Source: Ascidia mentula (taxonomy: Eukaryota > Chordata > Ascidiacea > Phlebobranchia > Ascidiidae). Taken from it: DNA of 64,000 nucleotides. This document shows, one piece after another, positions 1 through 10,967 of the stretch. Where the stretch lies: positions 3,224,001-3,288,000 of the forward strand of contig OX387202.1 in the NCBI GenBank assembly GCA_947561715.1, read 5' to 3'. Position 1 is the stretch's first letter, and every line of letters begins with the position of its first letter. The translations under genes were made by a program, and so were the position numbers. The notes under the pieces were generated by a model. It saw only the letters and a program-made list of their open reading frames with translations, was not told the DNA's origin and did no database searches.

Positions 1-103
1 TTCTAATTGATTGTTATAGTTGTGAAATCCAATCACGTATATTTTCATACATTGCTAGTGCCCTGTCTTCTTTTTTTTTGAAAAAAATTCTAATGTTTAA
101 CAG

Positions 104-1057
104 CTGCTCTCAACCCGACGACTTGCAGTGACGTCATGCCCAGACATGCAAACGACACAGGGGGTGTTTACACAATCTATCCAATCACTGGAGGGCGCAA
201 GGGAGTCAAAGTGTTTTGTGATTTGGTGACAAATGGGGGTGGATGGTTGGTGAGTCAAAAAATTACGTTAAGTATATTGATCATATCGATAATCTATCAC
301 TAACTTTTGATATATTATATTTTATACCACATTGAATGTTGGACATTCTTTTTCAGGTATTTCAGAAACGAGAAGACAGATCTGAAAATTTCAATCGAGG
401 TTGGGACGATTATGTGAATGGATTTGGAAAACTTGACGGAGAATTCTGGTTGGGTGAGAAAATGTTCAGAAGAATGTCAGATATTTTAATGATTAATTAC
501 TATTATTGATCAGGACTTGAGAAACTCCATCAGATAACCAGCAGTAGTGGTGAATATGAGATGAGAATTGATATGGAAGATTTCGAAGGAAATAAAACAT
601 ATGCTGTTTATGGGTAAATATAAGTAAACTAACCGGATCCAAACTAAGTTAATTTCCTTTGTTTCAGTCGTTTTTCAGTAGGAGAAGGAGGAGGTTACAG
701 ACTTAACTGGGAGAATTTCTCAGGTCCTGCAGGTAAGCGAACTACATGAAGTTTATTAAAGACATATTGGTTTGTCCATTTTAATTCATTAAATTGAGGT
801 AATTTTCTAAAGGCAATGGCATGAAACCATCGGGGACAAACTTCTCCACCAAAGATAACGATCAAGACACTCATTCAGGAAACTGTGCAATGAGTTACAA
901 AGGTGGATGGTGGTTTACAAGTTGTCACGCGGGAAACCCGAATGGTTTTTATTACGGAGGTCCATACGAATCTTATGCTGATGGTGTGGGCTGGTATACA
1001 TTTCGTGGTCATCATTATTCACTTAAAATTATTGAAATGAAAATCAAGAAGAAGTGA
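104..1057 (+). CDS. Ficolin-type fibrinogen-domain gene A, 3' exons only
   Basis: Five exons of a fibrinogen-related domain (FReD), a secreted carbohydrate or acetyl-group recognition module of ficolins. Exons are 104-249, 357-453, 514-613, 668-732 and 813-1057, all with GT-AG borders and matching phases (1-0, 0-1, 1-2, 2-1, 1-stop). The first encodes the N-terminal part with [20 protein letters not shown] and GGGWL. The last carries the calcium-site-like DNDQD stretch, the NCAM cysteine and WWFTSCH, and ends in a lysine-rich tail with TGA at 1055-1057. The signal peptide and collagen exons lie left of the window, judged by the full paralogue at 26387. No internal stop or shift is seen, so this copy looks functional. 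AATAAA at 1281-1286 is a likely poly(A) signal. It could equally be called a generic fibrinogen-like lectin, since ligand specificity is not visible. Confidence 0.9.
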
Positions 1058-2068
1058 TTTATATGTTTAGTGTTAAAGTGATGTGTAAATATTACTAACT
1101 GTGGAACGATTTTTCTGCATAATCAAGTTGTTTAAAAACTTTTCTGGATGTTTTTGCTATTATGAATTACAACCTTTGAGTCGATTTAACACTGGACGTT
1201 TGTTATAAATTTACCTTACATCACTTTATCTTTGTAGAAGTTTCTCTGCGGTGCAACTGCAAATTTATTTGTTACTGGACAATAAAATCCCCTTTCCATG
1301 ACGTTAGCTTGAAGCCAAATAAGCTGTTACATCATAGTGTTTTGATATAAAAGATGTTCACTTATCACACATGAATTTGCTGTAAATATCACAAAAAATG
1401 AGAAATTTTTTTTTTTACATGAACTTAAATAATTATTCACCAGTAGTGAGCATTAAAGCAATCCTAAAACACTCATGAACAGCACAGCGAATCATATTTT
1501 CAACTCTACAACAAGCTATTTCGCTACGATGTGTTTACGACGTACGACGGAGTAGAACTCAATTCTACTCGATCTTAGCGTCGTTAAATTGACTTCTTTC
1601 GTCGTAAGCGGCGCCGCCGAATGCTTCTCCGACAGCGCTCCAACGCAGTGGGCATACAATTGCTCCGACGGTCGTAATCGTCGTGACGTAATGCCCTTAC
1701 GACGCGTTTACGACTGCAGTGGGCATCAGCCCTAAGTGTGCTAAACCTCCAGTTTAAATAATGGAACTTTCCGCGTGCGTTTAGGTTAGGTGAGGCGAGG
1801 CAGGGTAGCTCTGCACGGTGCTGTACTGTGCTCACCTCAGTTCTTTGGTTTTGTGATTCGGTTCTGTTCAGTGTTTTTTTTCAATTAAAGTCAGGTTAGG
1901 AACACACAACAATTAGAACTCACGTGCGATCTTATGTCAAATGCGTTAATCAAATAGGATTTCCCGTCGATCATAAATATATTGTTAATACTCGGCTAGA
2001 GGCTCATATTTGGCATAATAGGTCGCAACAGTGTTCATCATCAGTGCCAAGAAAGGTCGCAACACTGG
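1058..2068. other. 3' flank of gene A with a CpG-rich repeat
   Basis: Holds the 3' UTR of gene A (AATAAA at 1281). At about 1530-1720 there is a CpG-rich stretch with many CGACG/CGTCG words in both orientations and two GCAGTGGGCAT motifs, suggesting an old non-autonomous DNA element. It recurs at 28430-28630. The open frame on the minus strand here is arginine-rich and probably a by-product of base composition. No gene is supported. Confidence 0.5.
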
Positions 2069-2216
2069 TCGATCATCATTCAATTTTTCATCGAAATGAA
2101 ACGAGAAAGTTATGAAATGACGGCTCGCTCTGGTCCCCAGGAAAACAGTAAGTCGTACAAACCGGTTATATTATCTTTGTGAGGAGAAACTAAGATCTTG
2201 TTGTCTGACGCGGTTT

Positions 2217-2405
2217 CGCATACGTCAACTGTTCTGCAGCAAGGTTGTTCGACAAATGTTACGAAGTAGCATTTATCCAGGCTAGGCTTTGTGCTTAGCA
2301 CCGTGTTGTGCTTGCTGACGTAATGTCCAAAAATGTGTTTGCGTACCACCTGGAATGGCACAGCCTACCACTGGTGGCACGCATGCTACCGGTTGGGAAA
2401 CACTG
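2217..2405. mobile_element. Right-hand remnant of a nested DNA transposon and Penelope insertion
   Basis: This matches the right end of the composite element at 29797-30614 in unit 2. It ends in the hAT-like terminus GGTTGGGAAACACTG followed by GCCTACAG, the target duplication seen there. The left end is missing in this unit, together with the neighbouring membrane exon. The minus-strand VEQP...DVCE stretch belongs to a Penelope-like C-terminus nested inside. Confidence 0.6.
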
Positions 2406-3110
2406 GCCTACAGCATACGCATCATTATTTTCTGCAAATCAAATGCATTAAAACACTCGATGCTACATGTACCTAAAATAAGCCAACAAACAAAAATAAA
2501 ACTGAAATGGTGAGCAGAATGTCCCCCACCACTACATCTACACAACTGCAAACTTCACACCAGTGCAAGACCCGCTAACATGAGCAACATTAAAAACAAC
2601 TGTAAAAGATGTACTCCATCCATAAAACACAACACCAAACAAAACTGCCAGCAACTGCTTTTTTAAATGTTTATTGAAACTTGGGTACGGTTGCCGGTCC
2701 TTTGGCCCCAGGCTGTTCCACCAATACCACCGAAAAACAACTTAAAATACTTAGGCGCGTTCCTGCTGGTGGGTGCGCGTTTGCGAAATGGTGGCGCAGA
2801 GCCGTCTTGTCGTTGCTTTCCAATTTGCCTTTGGTTGAATTCCAATCTGTGTTGTGTCCATCTTGTTGAAAATTTGTTTTTGGTTTGGCCAACGTATTGT
2901 TCTTTTAGTGTGAGCTGGATAACATGAAGATATGCTGTACCCCAAGCAATTATTTGACCACGTTCGTGTCTCTGCGATACTCGTAACAATGACTTTCTTG
3001 GAGAATTTCCTGCATTTGTTCTCAAGGCTTTGGAGGAAGTGGCCCTGTTGAGGCGGCGCAAGCGGCATACTTTACCGAGGACAATCAACTTGTTCTCCAA
3101 ACGGATTGCA
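2406..3110 (-). mobile_element. Penelope-like element fragment with GIY-YIG endonuclease domain
   Basis: Reading the minus strand gives [16 protein letters not shown] followed, after frame changes, by a DKTALRHHF-type stretch. Together these recall the GIY-YIG endonuclease end of Penelope-like retroelements (YVGQT...F..R...H, then HF...HP). The 3' tail near 2406-2440 has the reverse complement of the CTGATGATG...GTAGGCGAAA motif seen at 3803. It is degraded across several frames and not functional. The same sequence lies inverted at 3260-3860, so two partial copies stand head to head. Confidence 0.6.
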
Positions 3111-3121
3111 ACGACCCTCCT

Positions 3122-3188
3122 GGTAGCTACCCTTGTGGGCGGTGCGCTACCCTTGTGGGCTGTGCGCTACCCTTGTGGGCTGTGCGCA
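3122..3188 (+). repeat. 22-bp tandem repeat, three units (two in unit 2)
   Basis: GCTACCCTTGTGGGC(G/T)GTGC repeats three times here. The matching place in unit 2 (about 31333-31377) has only two. This is a small minisatellite whose copy number differs between the units. Confidence 0.85.
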
Positions 3189-3259
3189 TTGGAAACCACA
3201 TATCCATGGTTAACGAAACGTGAACATTACCAACAATAGCAGGCAAACAATATAAACTG

Positions 3260-3860
3260 CTGCAACATGTAACTTGTGCGAATTTCAGCATTTATGTTGC
3301 GACGTGCACAACATGTCATGAACAATACTTTAGCCAAAACCACAAGTTGGACACAACACAGATTGGAATTCAACCAAAAGTAAGTTGGGAAGCAACGACA
3401 AGACGGCTTTGCGCCACCATTTTGCAAACGCGCACCCACCGGAAGGAACGCGCCTAAGCATTTGAAGTTGTTTTTCGGTGGTATTTGTGGAACAGACTGG
3501 GGCCAAAGGAAAGGAAACCGTACCCAAGTTTCAATAAACTATGGACTGGAAACCGTACCCAAGTTTTCAATAAACTAAAAAATAAAGTTTTGTTTGGTGT
3601 TGTGTTTTATGGATGGAGTACATCTTTTATCATTGTTTTTAATGTTGCTCATGTTAGCGGGTCTTGCACTGGTGTGAAGTTTGCAGTTGTGTAGATGCAG
3701 TGGTAGGGGAAATTCTGCTCACCATTTCAGTTTTATTTTTATTTGTTTGCTTATTTTTGGTACATGTAGCATCGAGTGTTTTAATGCAGTTTATTTGCAG
3801 AAACTGATGATGACGTATGCTGTAGGCGAAAATCAATTTTTCACAAATTAAAAAAATAAA
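3260..3860 (+). mobile_element. Penelope-like fragment, inverted mate of 2406-3110
   Basis: Plus-strand sequence homologous to the minus-strand GIY-YIG end at 2690-2930, followed by a short duplicated tail (ACCCAAGTTTCAATAAACT twice, near 3520 and 3560) and a 3' region. That region ends with CTGATGATG ... GTAGGCGAAAA at about 3803-3833, a hammerhead-like core. It is degraded in several frames. Confidence 0.55.
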
Positions 3861-5075
3861 CCAACTGACGGAAATCAGAAACACTTGGTTTCAAACATTT
3901 GCTATCGGATAATTGCTGTCGTGTTTTAAGACTGTGCAACATCAGGGGCTAGATTCTGTCCATTTTAGAGATCACGGAATAAAACAAAATATTTTTCAGG
4001 GTTTGATTCAGATCTTCGTGACCAATGGTAGGAAAATATGAGAATTTATGAGATTGTGAAAGCTGACACTTAAATACAAAGGAAGTTATAATTACTTTAA
4101 ACAAATAATTAAATATTACCGGTTTTGTAATAAAAATATTTCCCTTTTTCGTTAACGATCGCACTTTCAGGTCAACTTACGAACAAGTTGCAGGAAATTC
4201 AGACCCAACAGACCGACCTGGTGGATATTCAAAGCAAAATATCTTTCTATCGCGCCACCTTTTGGCCTTATTATCGCCATCTAGTGATTACTAGTACAGC
4301 TATCCAGTTACTGACTACATTAATGACCTTTGTGTATAGAGCATATCTTACAACTTAACTAATACCAGCAAAAAAAAATACAACCGAACCATACTAAGAA
4401 AACCCGGTGAAGTTTTTTTACACTGGTGCAAAATTACATGTGAGTGCAGAAAACCGATGAAAACAAAGGGATAGAAGGGGTTGCGTTGCGTGCATAAACA
4501 ACACAGATAATCAAAGAAAGCGTGAAGAAAAGTAACAATATGTGGTTTTCCTCCTTAACGTGTTGGGAAAAAAATATGTTGTATTTTTTGAGAAGGTCCG
4601 CACAGTAAATAACATCAGGTACTTTATTAATTTCGGTGAATAACACAAAGACGCACTGACCTGGACTAGTCTAAAAAGTAGCTTGTTTTGTTTCTTAAGA
4701 GTTATATTAGAAAAACATGCATGTTTCCAGGCCAACTCAAAAAAGACAAAAACCAAACGATCCAAGAAATGCAGACCGATTACATTGGAGTTCATGGTAA
4801 GGGTAATGTTAGTGACGTAAAACATGTCAACGTTAACGTAAGTTTTGTTGGCAGAGTTTTCGAACATAATGGATCAACTGCAGAGTGAACAGAACCGCAC
4901 ATCTAACAGTTAAGTTCATGCATTTAACATCCAATATCCACTCACACATCTAACATTATATTCACAGAGCTGTCGAACAGAGTGGATCAACTGCAAGGTC
5001 AACTGAGTAACACTTCCAACAGTTGAGTTTTGCTTTATTTTAATGTGAATCTCACATATGTGTCAAATTCTGAAA

Positions 5076-5190
5076 ACCTTTGCCCGTAAGTCACGTCATT
5101 ACTCGCTTCTGCCCCTAGTGGTGTAGATTGGTGAGATATCTACACCACTAGAGGCAGAAGCGAGTCATGACGTGAGTTACGGGCAAAGGT
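5076..5190. repeat. Long near-perfect palindrome in an intron
   Basis: Two arms of about 53 bases, starting ACCTTTGCCCGTAA and ending TTACGGGCAAAGGT, are reverse complements apart from a few mismatches and enclose a loop of about 9 bases. It sits in the intron between the last stalk exon and FReD exon 1. A foldback element is likely; an intronic RNA hairpin is possible. The identical feature is at 33265-33379. The gene at 58034 has only one arm-like start (near 58601) in the same intron. Confidence 0.85.
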
Positions 5191-5944
5191 ATTGGCAAAC
5201 CCAACATATACGTCATCACGTGCGAATCAGAGAGGGTTCCATCTGGCACCGGTATATTCTGGTCATAATGCAGGTCGTGCAAATATTGTGGGGTTTTCAC
5301 CGCCTTCTTGCGTGTGAATGAGTTTAACTCAATACTTCTGCCAATCTGATGAGTTTTAACCGTCTGCAGATCTCCAGAATCTCATAGATTCTCTTCCACC
5401 GGGCTCCTGTAAAACTTCAGATATTAAAGGTCGCCAACATCTCGTATCGGGAGATGAAGTTTACTGTGAAGGTGGATGGCAGGTATTCATACTGTGGTAA
5501 ATATCACTAACACAGGGGTGGGCAATCCCTGGCACCAGCGCTATGTTGGGTAAGCGAGGTGATTATGCACGACAAGTAATTTACGATTTCACATTACAAT
5601 ACTTAACAATACGCCCGGGATTATGTTGTTTATGTAGGTCAGGACATTACACATGAAAGTGAAAAGTCATATATTGACATGGAGGTCATCTAACTTTTTT
5701 AGACCAATTCACCGAAAATCAGTGTCAAGTGTTTTACTTTATAAATACCAGGTGTTCCAGCGTCGTTATGATGGATCTGTGCTGAGTTTCGATATAGATT
5801 GGGTGGATTACAAGAACGGGTTTGGGGATCTATCAACAGAATTTTGGATTGGTTTGTATTCCAATAAAGCAATCCTTAACTAAGTACAAATGTTGCAAAA
5901 CTTTGAGTAATAGTTTGTTTTAGTTTAAAATGTACCGCTCTTCT

Positions 5945-6019
5945 GGCATAAAATATACGTGATGTATTTTTACGACGTTTCGTCTGCCATTCAGCGAGAC
6001 TTCATCAGGTATTGATACC
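5945..6019 (-). ncRNA. Hammerhead-like ribozyme motif (Penelope terminal region)
   Basis: On the minus strand: CTGATGA, stem II GTCT...AGAC with an 11-base loop, GAAA, then ACGT ... ACGTA able to form stem III with a GUA-type cleavage triplet. GGUAU/AUGCC plus AAUA/UAUU form stem I. One extra base sits beside CTGATGA on each side, so the core is not perfectly canonical and activity is uncertain. Hammerheads in Penelope-like elements are established knowledge. Confidence 0.4.
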
Positions 6020-6480
6020 GCAATTTCAAAGTAAACTGCACTAAAACATTTATGGGCACAAAAAGAAAAAGGGACAGGTTGACACTGCTTGTCAGATCAC
6101 GTGGCAGAGGCAAAACACGAAACACTGCGGGAGGCGCAACAGTTACAACAAATTGTTATAAAATGCCGGAAAGTAAACACATTGTTCTTTGTCGTTGACG
6201 CATCCACTGTTTTTGTGAATGTGAAGCGACTCAAGAATGCTAAAATAATCGCTCCTTTTGTTGGGCAATAGTCCGCACCATGTAAAAAACTCCCGCGAGT
6301 TTGCAGCCGAGGTATGGAGCTTACGAGTGGAGCAACATGACAGCATGGTATCCTTTGATGTGGTGTCATTGTTCACCAATGTACGGGTATCCCTATCAAT
6401 CACCACTGTTATGGCACGCTCAAAATATACTTGCAATAACCCGTAAGGATGAAACGCCCACTAGCGGAACAGTTGTGATA
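5945..6480 (+). mobile_element. Penelope-like reverse transcriptase fragment
   Basis: The plus strand reads SDHVAEAKHETLREAQQL, then KNAKIIAPF, PHHVKNSREFAAEV and SMVSFDVVSLFTNV. This matches the N-terminal RT region of Penelope-like elements (FDVVSLFTN is the family hallmark of RT motif A). It has several frame breaks. A hammerhead-like motif lies on the minus strand at 5945-6019. The whole block is inverted at 10448-10967. Confidence 0.65.
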
Positions 6481-6498
6481 AACTGCGCCCTGTATGAC

Positions 6499-7690
6499 TG
6501 ACTACCCCAATGCTGTCTTGTTGCTGATGTATTGTGTCTCGCCCATTCTACACTGGGTACTGATCCGTTGTTCTTTCACTGCACAATATATTCACTAAAA
6601 ACCAAGAGACTGGGGTGCGGTTGCGAATTTCTGACTCATCGTACCTGACGTTGGTACCTACGAAGACCTGATATATAGGCAGACCGATAGCGTAGGCCTA
6701 TGCATCACTTTATTTATGAAGATAACACCCAACATTCGGTTTACCATGGAGCGCAGTCTGTAGTTTGTTCAAACCTTCAAGCAAAAATTACACAGACTAC
6801 CTTAAGCTAATAAAAATAGGAAACAAGTTTCGACATAGAAACAGATAGAACAACGACTTAACCCGCCTTAGGAATATGTTAATGACAAGTTTACGAATAT
6901 TATGCGTCAAAAATTAAAAAACAAACAAATGGGAAACCTACATGCAATCGTTTTTACCAAGTAAAACTGGTTAATTTGTTCTTAATGGTAGCAAGATTTT
7001 GTATTTCAAAATGTAAATTAGCTAAATTGCAAGAGTGTTTTGAAATATTCCATACAAAAGTCTAGTAAGTTTCGGCAACAGAACGAAAAATCCACTGCCA
7101 ACTAAAAATGGCAAAGAATTCAAACTAAAATGAAATGCGTTCTAATTTAACCGCGATTGTAGGGAACGTTCTGTGTGTTTTTGTTACGCTGATTTTTATC
7201 CCACATTCCTTGTAACATGCAAAGTATGTTAGAAAATACATGAACAGAAACATGAACATTGACATGAAGACACGTTTTGCAAACTCGTCGTGAGTCCAAG
7301 GCAACTGCTTACCGAGTGCTGTTTACACTTTTCTGCTGAACAACGCCTGGTTACAGATGCCTACAGGCATAGAATTGAACCCATGACAGAGTGGAAAACA
7401 AAGGTTATGAAATAACGTAGACAACAAAAGCGAAACCGACGCATTTCCTGCTCCTTAAGAAATGCCACCATAACTTCCTTGTGTTGTTGGCTGCACTCCA
7501 CAAAGTTGGGTGTTAGATTATCTTGCGCACACGTAGAGGTGGTTGTTTGGTTTTATTTTCTGGTCGATCAACATTTTCATCGAATGAATCGCGAAAAGTT
7601 ATGAAATGACGGCTCGCTCTGGTCCCTAGGAAAACAGTAAGTCGTACAAACCGGTTATATTATCTTTGTGTGGAGAAACTAAGATCTTGT
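6499..7690. repeat. 1.2-kb tandem repeat, first unit
   Basis: Nearly identical to 8512-9700, from GACTACCCCAATGCTG onward. It ends with a copy of the first exon and 5' flank of the membrane-head FReD gene: a decayed start at 7584 and the CGGCTCGCTCTGGTCC stretch followed by ACAGTAAGT. In this copy the frame carries a stop and a length change relative to 2096-2147, so it is a decayed leader exon. No other coding signal is seen. Confidence 0.75.
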
Positions 7691-8511
7691 CATGAAGCCG
7701 ATTTGAAACGTCAGAGATTTGACTTGGGAGGTAGTTTTCAGATTTTAGCGTTGTCAAATACTCAACCAAGGATTTCTAACTTGGCTATGAAGTTGCAAGT
7801 CAGCCGTCTTATGGAGCAAAGTAATTGCCAATAAATGATATACTGTAAAATGCACTTTGATTGATATTGCTGTTGGGAAAAAAATGGTGGGGGTCGCAAG
7901 TTAGTTTAAATCAATATAGGGGGTCACCAACCACAAAAGGTTGGGAACCACTGCTCTAGACAATGCCTTGATAACTATTTTAGTTCAGAAGGAATGATAT
8001 TTCCAACAAACATGTTTGAAATGCTAGTTTAACCATATCACGATGAACCGGGGAAATCCCGTTTCGCCCGTCCGTGAGGTGGTTTAAGTGTCTCCCGTTA
8101 CGAACAGTTTAACCATTTAATAACATTTCTATGTTACTTGAACCCATGTGTGTATATGTGCACATTTGCATCACATCATCGCATTCCTTTGTTTCACAAA
8201 GCGTGCTCACTGGTCTACTTGCGGGAAATAGCCACAGTAATCGTTGAAATTAATGTAGATTAGACTTTGTCTAGGTTCTAGTAATACTTTTAATGTTTGT
8301 GACAAGTGTTATGAAGACTTAAAGGCCTGTCATGTGCCTCTTTCAGTGTTTTGTAAGCCAGTTGACTACGTAGCAAATTTGTGACGTTTGTTTGTATGAT
8401 TTAGACGCTAAGCTAACTAAACAGTGCCTTTAGAAACGTGGTATTGTGAACTTCAGAAATGCTGACCGTGTCCTGTATAACTGACTGCGCTAAACTGCGC
8501 TCTGTTTGTAC
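7691..8511. other. Spacer between the 1.2-kb repeats
   Basis: No gene is recognised. It contains a remnant of a hAT-like DNA element near 7880-7960 (GGGGGTCACCAACC and GGTTGGGAACCACTG). The same spacer lies at 35881-36701. Confidence 0.4.
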
Positions 8512-9712
8512 TGACTACCCCAATGCTGCACTGTTGCTGATGTATTGTGTCTCACCCATTCTACACTGCGTACTGATTCGTTGTTCTTTCACTGCACAAT
8601 ATATTCACTAAAAACCAAGAGACTGGGGTGCGGTTGCGAATTTCTGACTCATCGTACCTGACGTTGGTACCTACGAAGACCTGATATATAGGCAGACCGA
8701 TAGCGTAGGCCTATGCATCACTTTATTTATGAAGATAACACCCAACATTCGGTTTCCCATGGAGCGCAGTCTGTAGTTTGTTCAAACCTTCAAGCAAAAA
8801 TTACACAGACTACCTTAAGCTAATAAAAGTAGGAAACAAGTTTCGACATAGAAACAGATAGAACAACGACTTTAACCCGCCTTAGGAATATGTTAATAAA
8901 AAGTTTACGAATATTATGCGTCAAAAATTAAAAAACAAACAAATGGGAAACCTACATGCAATCGTTTTTACCGAGTAAAACTGGTTAATTTGTTCTTAAT
9001 GGTAGCAAGATTTTGTATTTCAAAATGTAAATTAGCTAAATTGCAAGAGTGTTTTGAAATATTCCATACAAAAGTCTAGTAAGTTTCGGCAGCAGAACGA
9101 AAAATCCACTGCCAACTAAAAATGGCAAAGAATTCAAACTAAAATGAAATGCGTTCTAATTTAACCGCGATTGTAGGGAACGTTCTGTGTGTTTTTGTTA
9201 CGCTGATTTTTATCCCACATTCCTTGTAACATGCAAAGTATGTTAGAAAATACATGAACAGAAACATGAACATTGACATGAAGACACGTTTTGCAAACTC
9301 GTCGTGAGTCCAAGGCAACTGCTTACCGAGTGCTGTTTACACTTTTCTGCTGAACAACGCCTGGTTACAGATGCCTACAGGCATAGAATTGAACCCATGA
9401 CAGAGTGGAAAACAAAGGTTATGAAATAACGTAGACAACAAAAGCGAAACCGACGCATTTCCTGCTCCTTAAGAAATGCCACCATAACTTCCTTGTGCTG
9501 TTGGCTGCACTCCACAAACTTTCGTGTTAGATCTTGCGCACACGTAGAGGTGGTTGTTTGTTATTATTTTCTGGTCGATCAACATTTTCATCGAATGAAT
9601 CGCGAAAAGTTATGAAATGACGGCTCGCTCTGGTCCCCAGGAAAACAGTAAGTCGTACAACCGGTTATATTATCTTTGTGTGGAGAAACTAAGATCTTGT
9701 TGTCTGACGCGT
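8512..9712. repeat. 1.2-kb tandem repeat, second unit, with leader-exon copy
   Basis: Second copy of 6499-7690. Near its end an ATG at 9617 opens MTARSGPQEN and reaches the conserved donor GTAAGT after 9647. This is the same phase-1 first exon as at 2096-2147, but starting at an internal methionine. It is followed by intron-like sequence shared with 29105-29260 and then by a Penelope fragment where the membrane exon would be expected. Probably a dead leader; a short cytosolic form cannot be excluded. Confidence 0.65.
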
Positions 9713-9897
9713 TTTCCCCACCGGTGTGAATAAAGCGGAAAAGTCAAAACTATTTTTTAACAACTATTGACGTCACTATCGACGCTTATTCAAAGCTTTG
9801 TACCAAAATGACATTTATGTGACAACGTGTATTATGACGTCATGACCTTTACATAAAGAAACGCCAGTAAAAATGGGCTTACGTAAGAGTTGGAATA

Positions 9898-10425
9898 TGT
9901 CTGTAAACTTAACAAGTTGGAAAGCAACGACAAGACGGCTTTGTGCCACCATTTTGCAAACGAGCACCCGCCGGCAGAAACGCGTCTAAGCATTTCAAGT
10001 TGTTTTTGGTGGTATTTGTGGAACAGCCCATGGCCAAAGGACTGGATGTGTGCGAAGCCAAACCGCACCCAAGTTTCAATAAACATTCAAAAAATGATTC
10101 CCCCCGAATTCGTAAGTGGTTGCAGGCAGTTTTATTTGGTGTTGTGTTTATGGATGGAGAACATCTTTTATCATTGTTTTAATGTTTTTCAATGACGTCG
10201 TGCGTTCGTGCTGCGGGTCGTCATTGTTTTGATTCGCACTCCCTTATCTTTCTGCTTCCGGTATAAGAGGGCCTTGCACTGCAGTGGTGTTTGCAGTTGT
10301 GTAGATGCAGTGGTAGTGGTTGGTACATGTAGCTTCGAGTGTTTTAATGCAGTTTATTTGCAGAAACTAATGATGACGTATGCTGTAGGATAAATCGATT
10401 TAAAAAAAAAAAAAAAATTTAAAAT
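9898..10425 (+). mobile_element. Penelope-like fragment, C-terminal end and tail
   Basis: Plus strand gives [19 protein letters not shown] and, in another frame, FVEQPMAKGLDVCE, both typical of the end of Penelope-like proteins. A 3' tail with a poly-A run follows at about 10392-10408. Broken in several frames. It interrupts a copy of the membrane-head gene's first intron. Confidence 0.55.
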
Positions 10426-10447
10426 ATCAGGACGGTAATCAGAAACA

Positions 10448-10967
10448 CTGTTCCGCTAGTGGGCGTTTCGTCCTTACGGGTTACTGTCGGTCTATTTTGA
10501 GCGTGCCATAACAACAGTGATTGCTAGGGATACCGGTACATTGGTGAACAATGACACCACATCAAAGGATACCATGCTTTCATGTTGCTCCACTCGTAAG
10601 CTCCCAACCTCGGCTGCAAACTCGCGTGAGTTTTTCACATGGTGCGGAATATTGCCCAAGAAAGGAGCGATTATTTTAGCATTCTTGAGTCGTTTCATAT
10701 TCACAAAAACAGTGGGTGCGTCAACGACAAACAACAATGTGTTTACTTTCCGGCAGTTTATAACAATTTGTTGTAACTGTTTCGCCTCGCAGTGTTTCGT
10801 GTTTTGCCTCTGCTACGTGATCTAACAAGCGGTGTTAACGTGTCCTTTTTTGTGCCCCTGAATGTTTTAGTGCAGTTTACTTTGAAATTGCGGCATCAAT
10901 ACCTGATGAAGTCTCGCTGAATGGCAGACGAAACGTCGTAAAATACAGTACGTATATTTTATGCCAG
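10448..10967 (-). mobile_element. Penelope-like reverse transcriptase fragment, inverted copy
   Basis: Reverse complement of 5945-6470. The minus strand reads FFVVDAPTVFVNMKRLKNAK, PHHVKNSREFAAEV and SMVSFDVVSLFTNV. It is better preserved than its mate but still broken. Together the two copies form inverted repeats of about 0.5 kb enclosing some 4 kb. The hammerhead-like motif of this copy is at 10892-10965 on the plus strand. Confidence 0.65.
10892..10965 (+). ncRNA. Hammerhead-like ribozyme motif
   Basis: CTGATGA at 10903-10909, stem II GTCT/AGAC, GAAA at 10930-10933, ACGT ... ACGTA for stem III and the triplet, and GGCAT...AATA against TATT...ATGCC for stem I with a small internal loop. 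The same core with minor differences occurs at 5945 (minus), 34134 (minus) and 39124 (plus). Confidence 0.42.

Larger units (their letters stand above)
2096..5851 (+). pseudogene. Membrane-head FReD cassette, copy 1, lacking the membrane exon
   Basis: Copy 1 of the cassette described at 28999-34040. Exons: first exon 2096-2147 (17 codons plus one base, donor GTAAGT), 28-nt exon 4000-4027, coiled-coil exons 4171-4233, 4731-4796, 4855-4908 and 4968-5021, FReD exon 1 5370-5482, FReD exon 2 5752-5851. The exon for the signal anchor in copy 2 is absent: a stretch of about 1.29 kb is missing here near 2216. The donor after 4233 is GC (GCAAAA), where copy 2 has GT. All remaining exons are open. The first exon (phase 1 out) could splice straight to 4171 (phase 1 in), giving a form without a membrane segment. 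FReD exons 3-5 are not found before 13267. Most likely a damaged copy, but expression is not excluded. Confidence 0.55.

Noticed and set aside
1584-1835. Arginine-rich minus-strand frame of 83 codons
   Set aside because: It lies in a CpG-rich repeat; composition explains it, and there is no start context or homology.
9832-10086. Minus-strand frame of 84 codons beginning in [12 protein letters not shown]
   Set aside because: Antisense to the Penelope-like tail; the plus strand carries the recognisable protein motifs.
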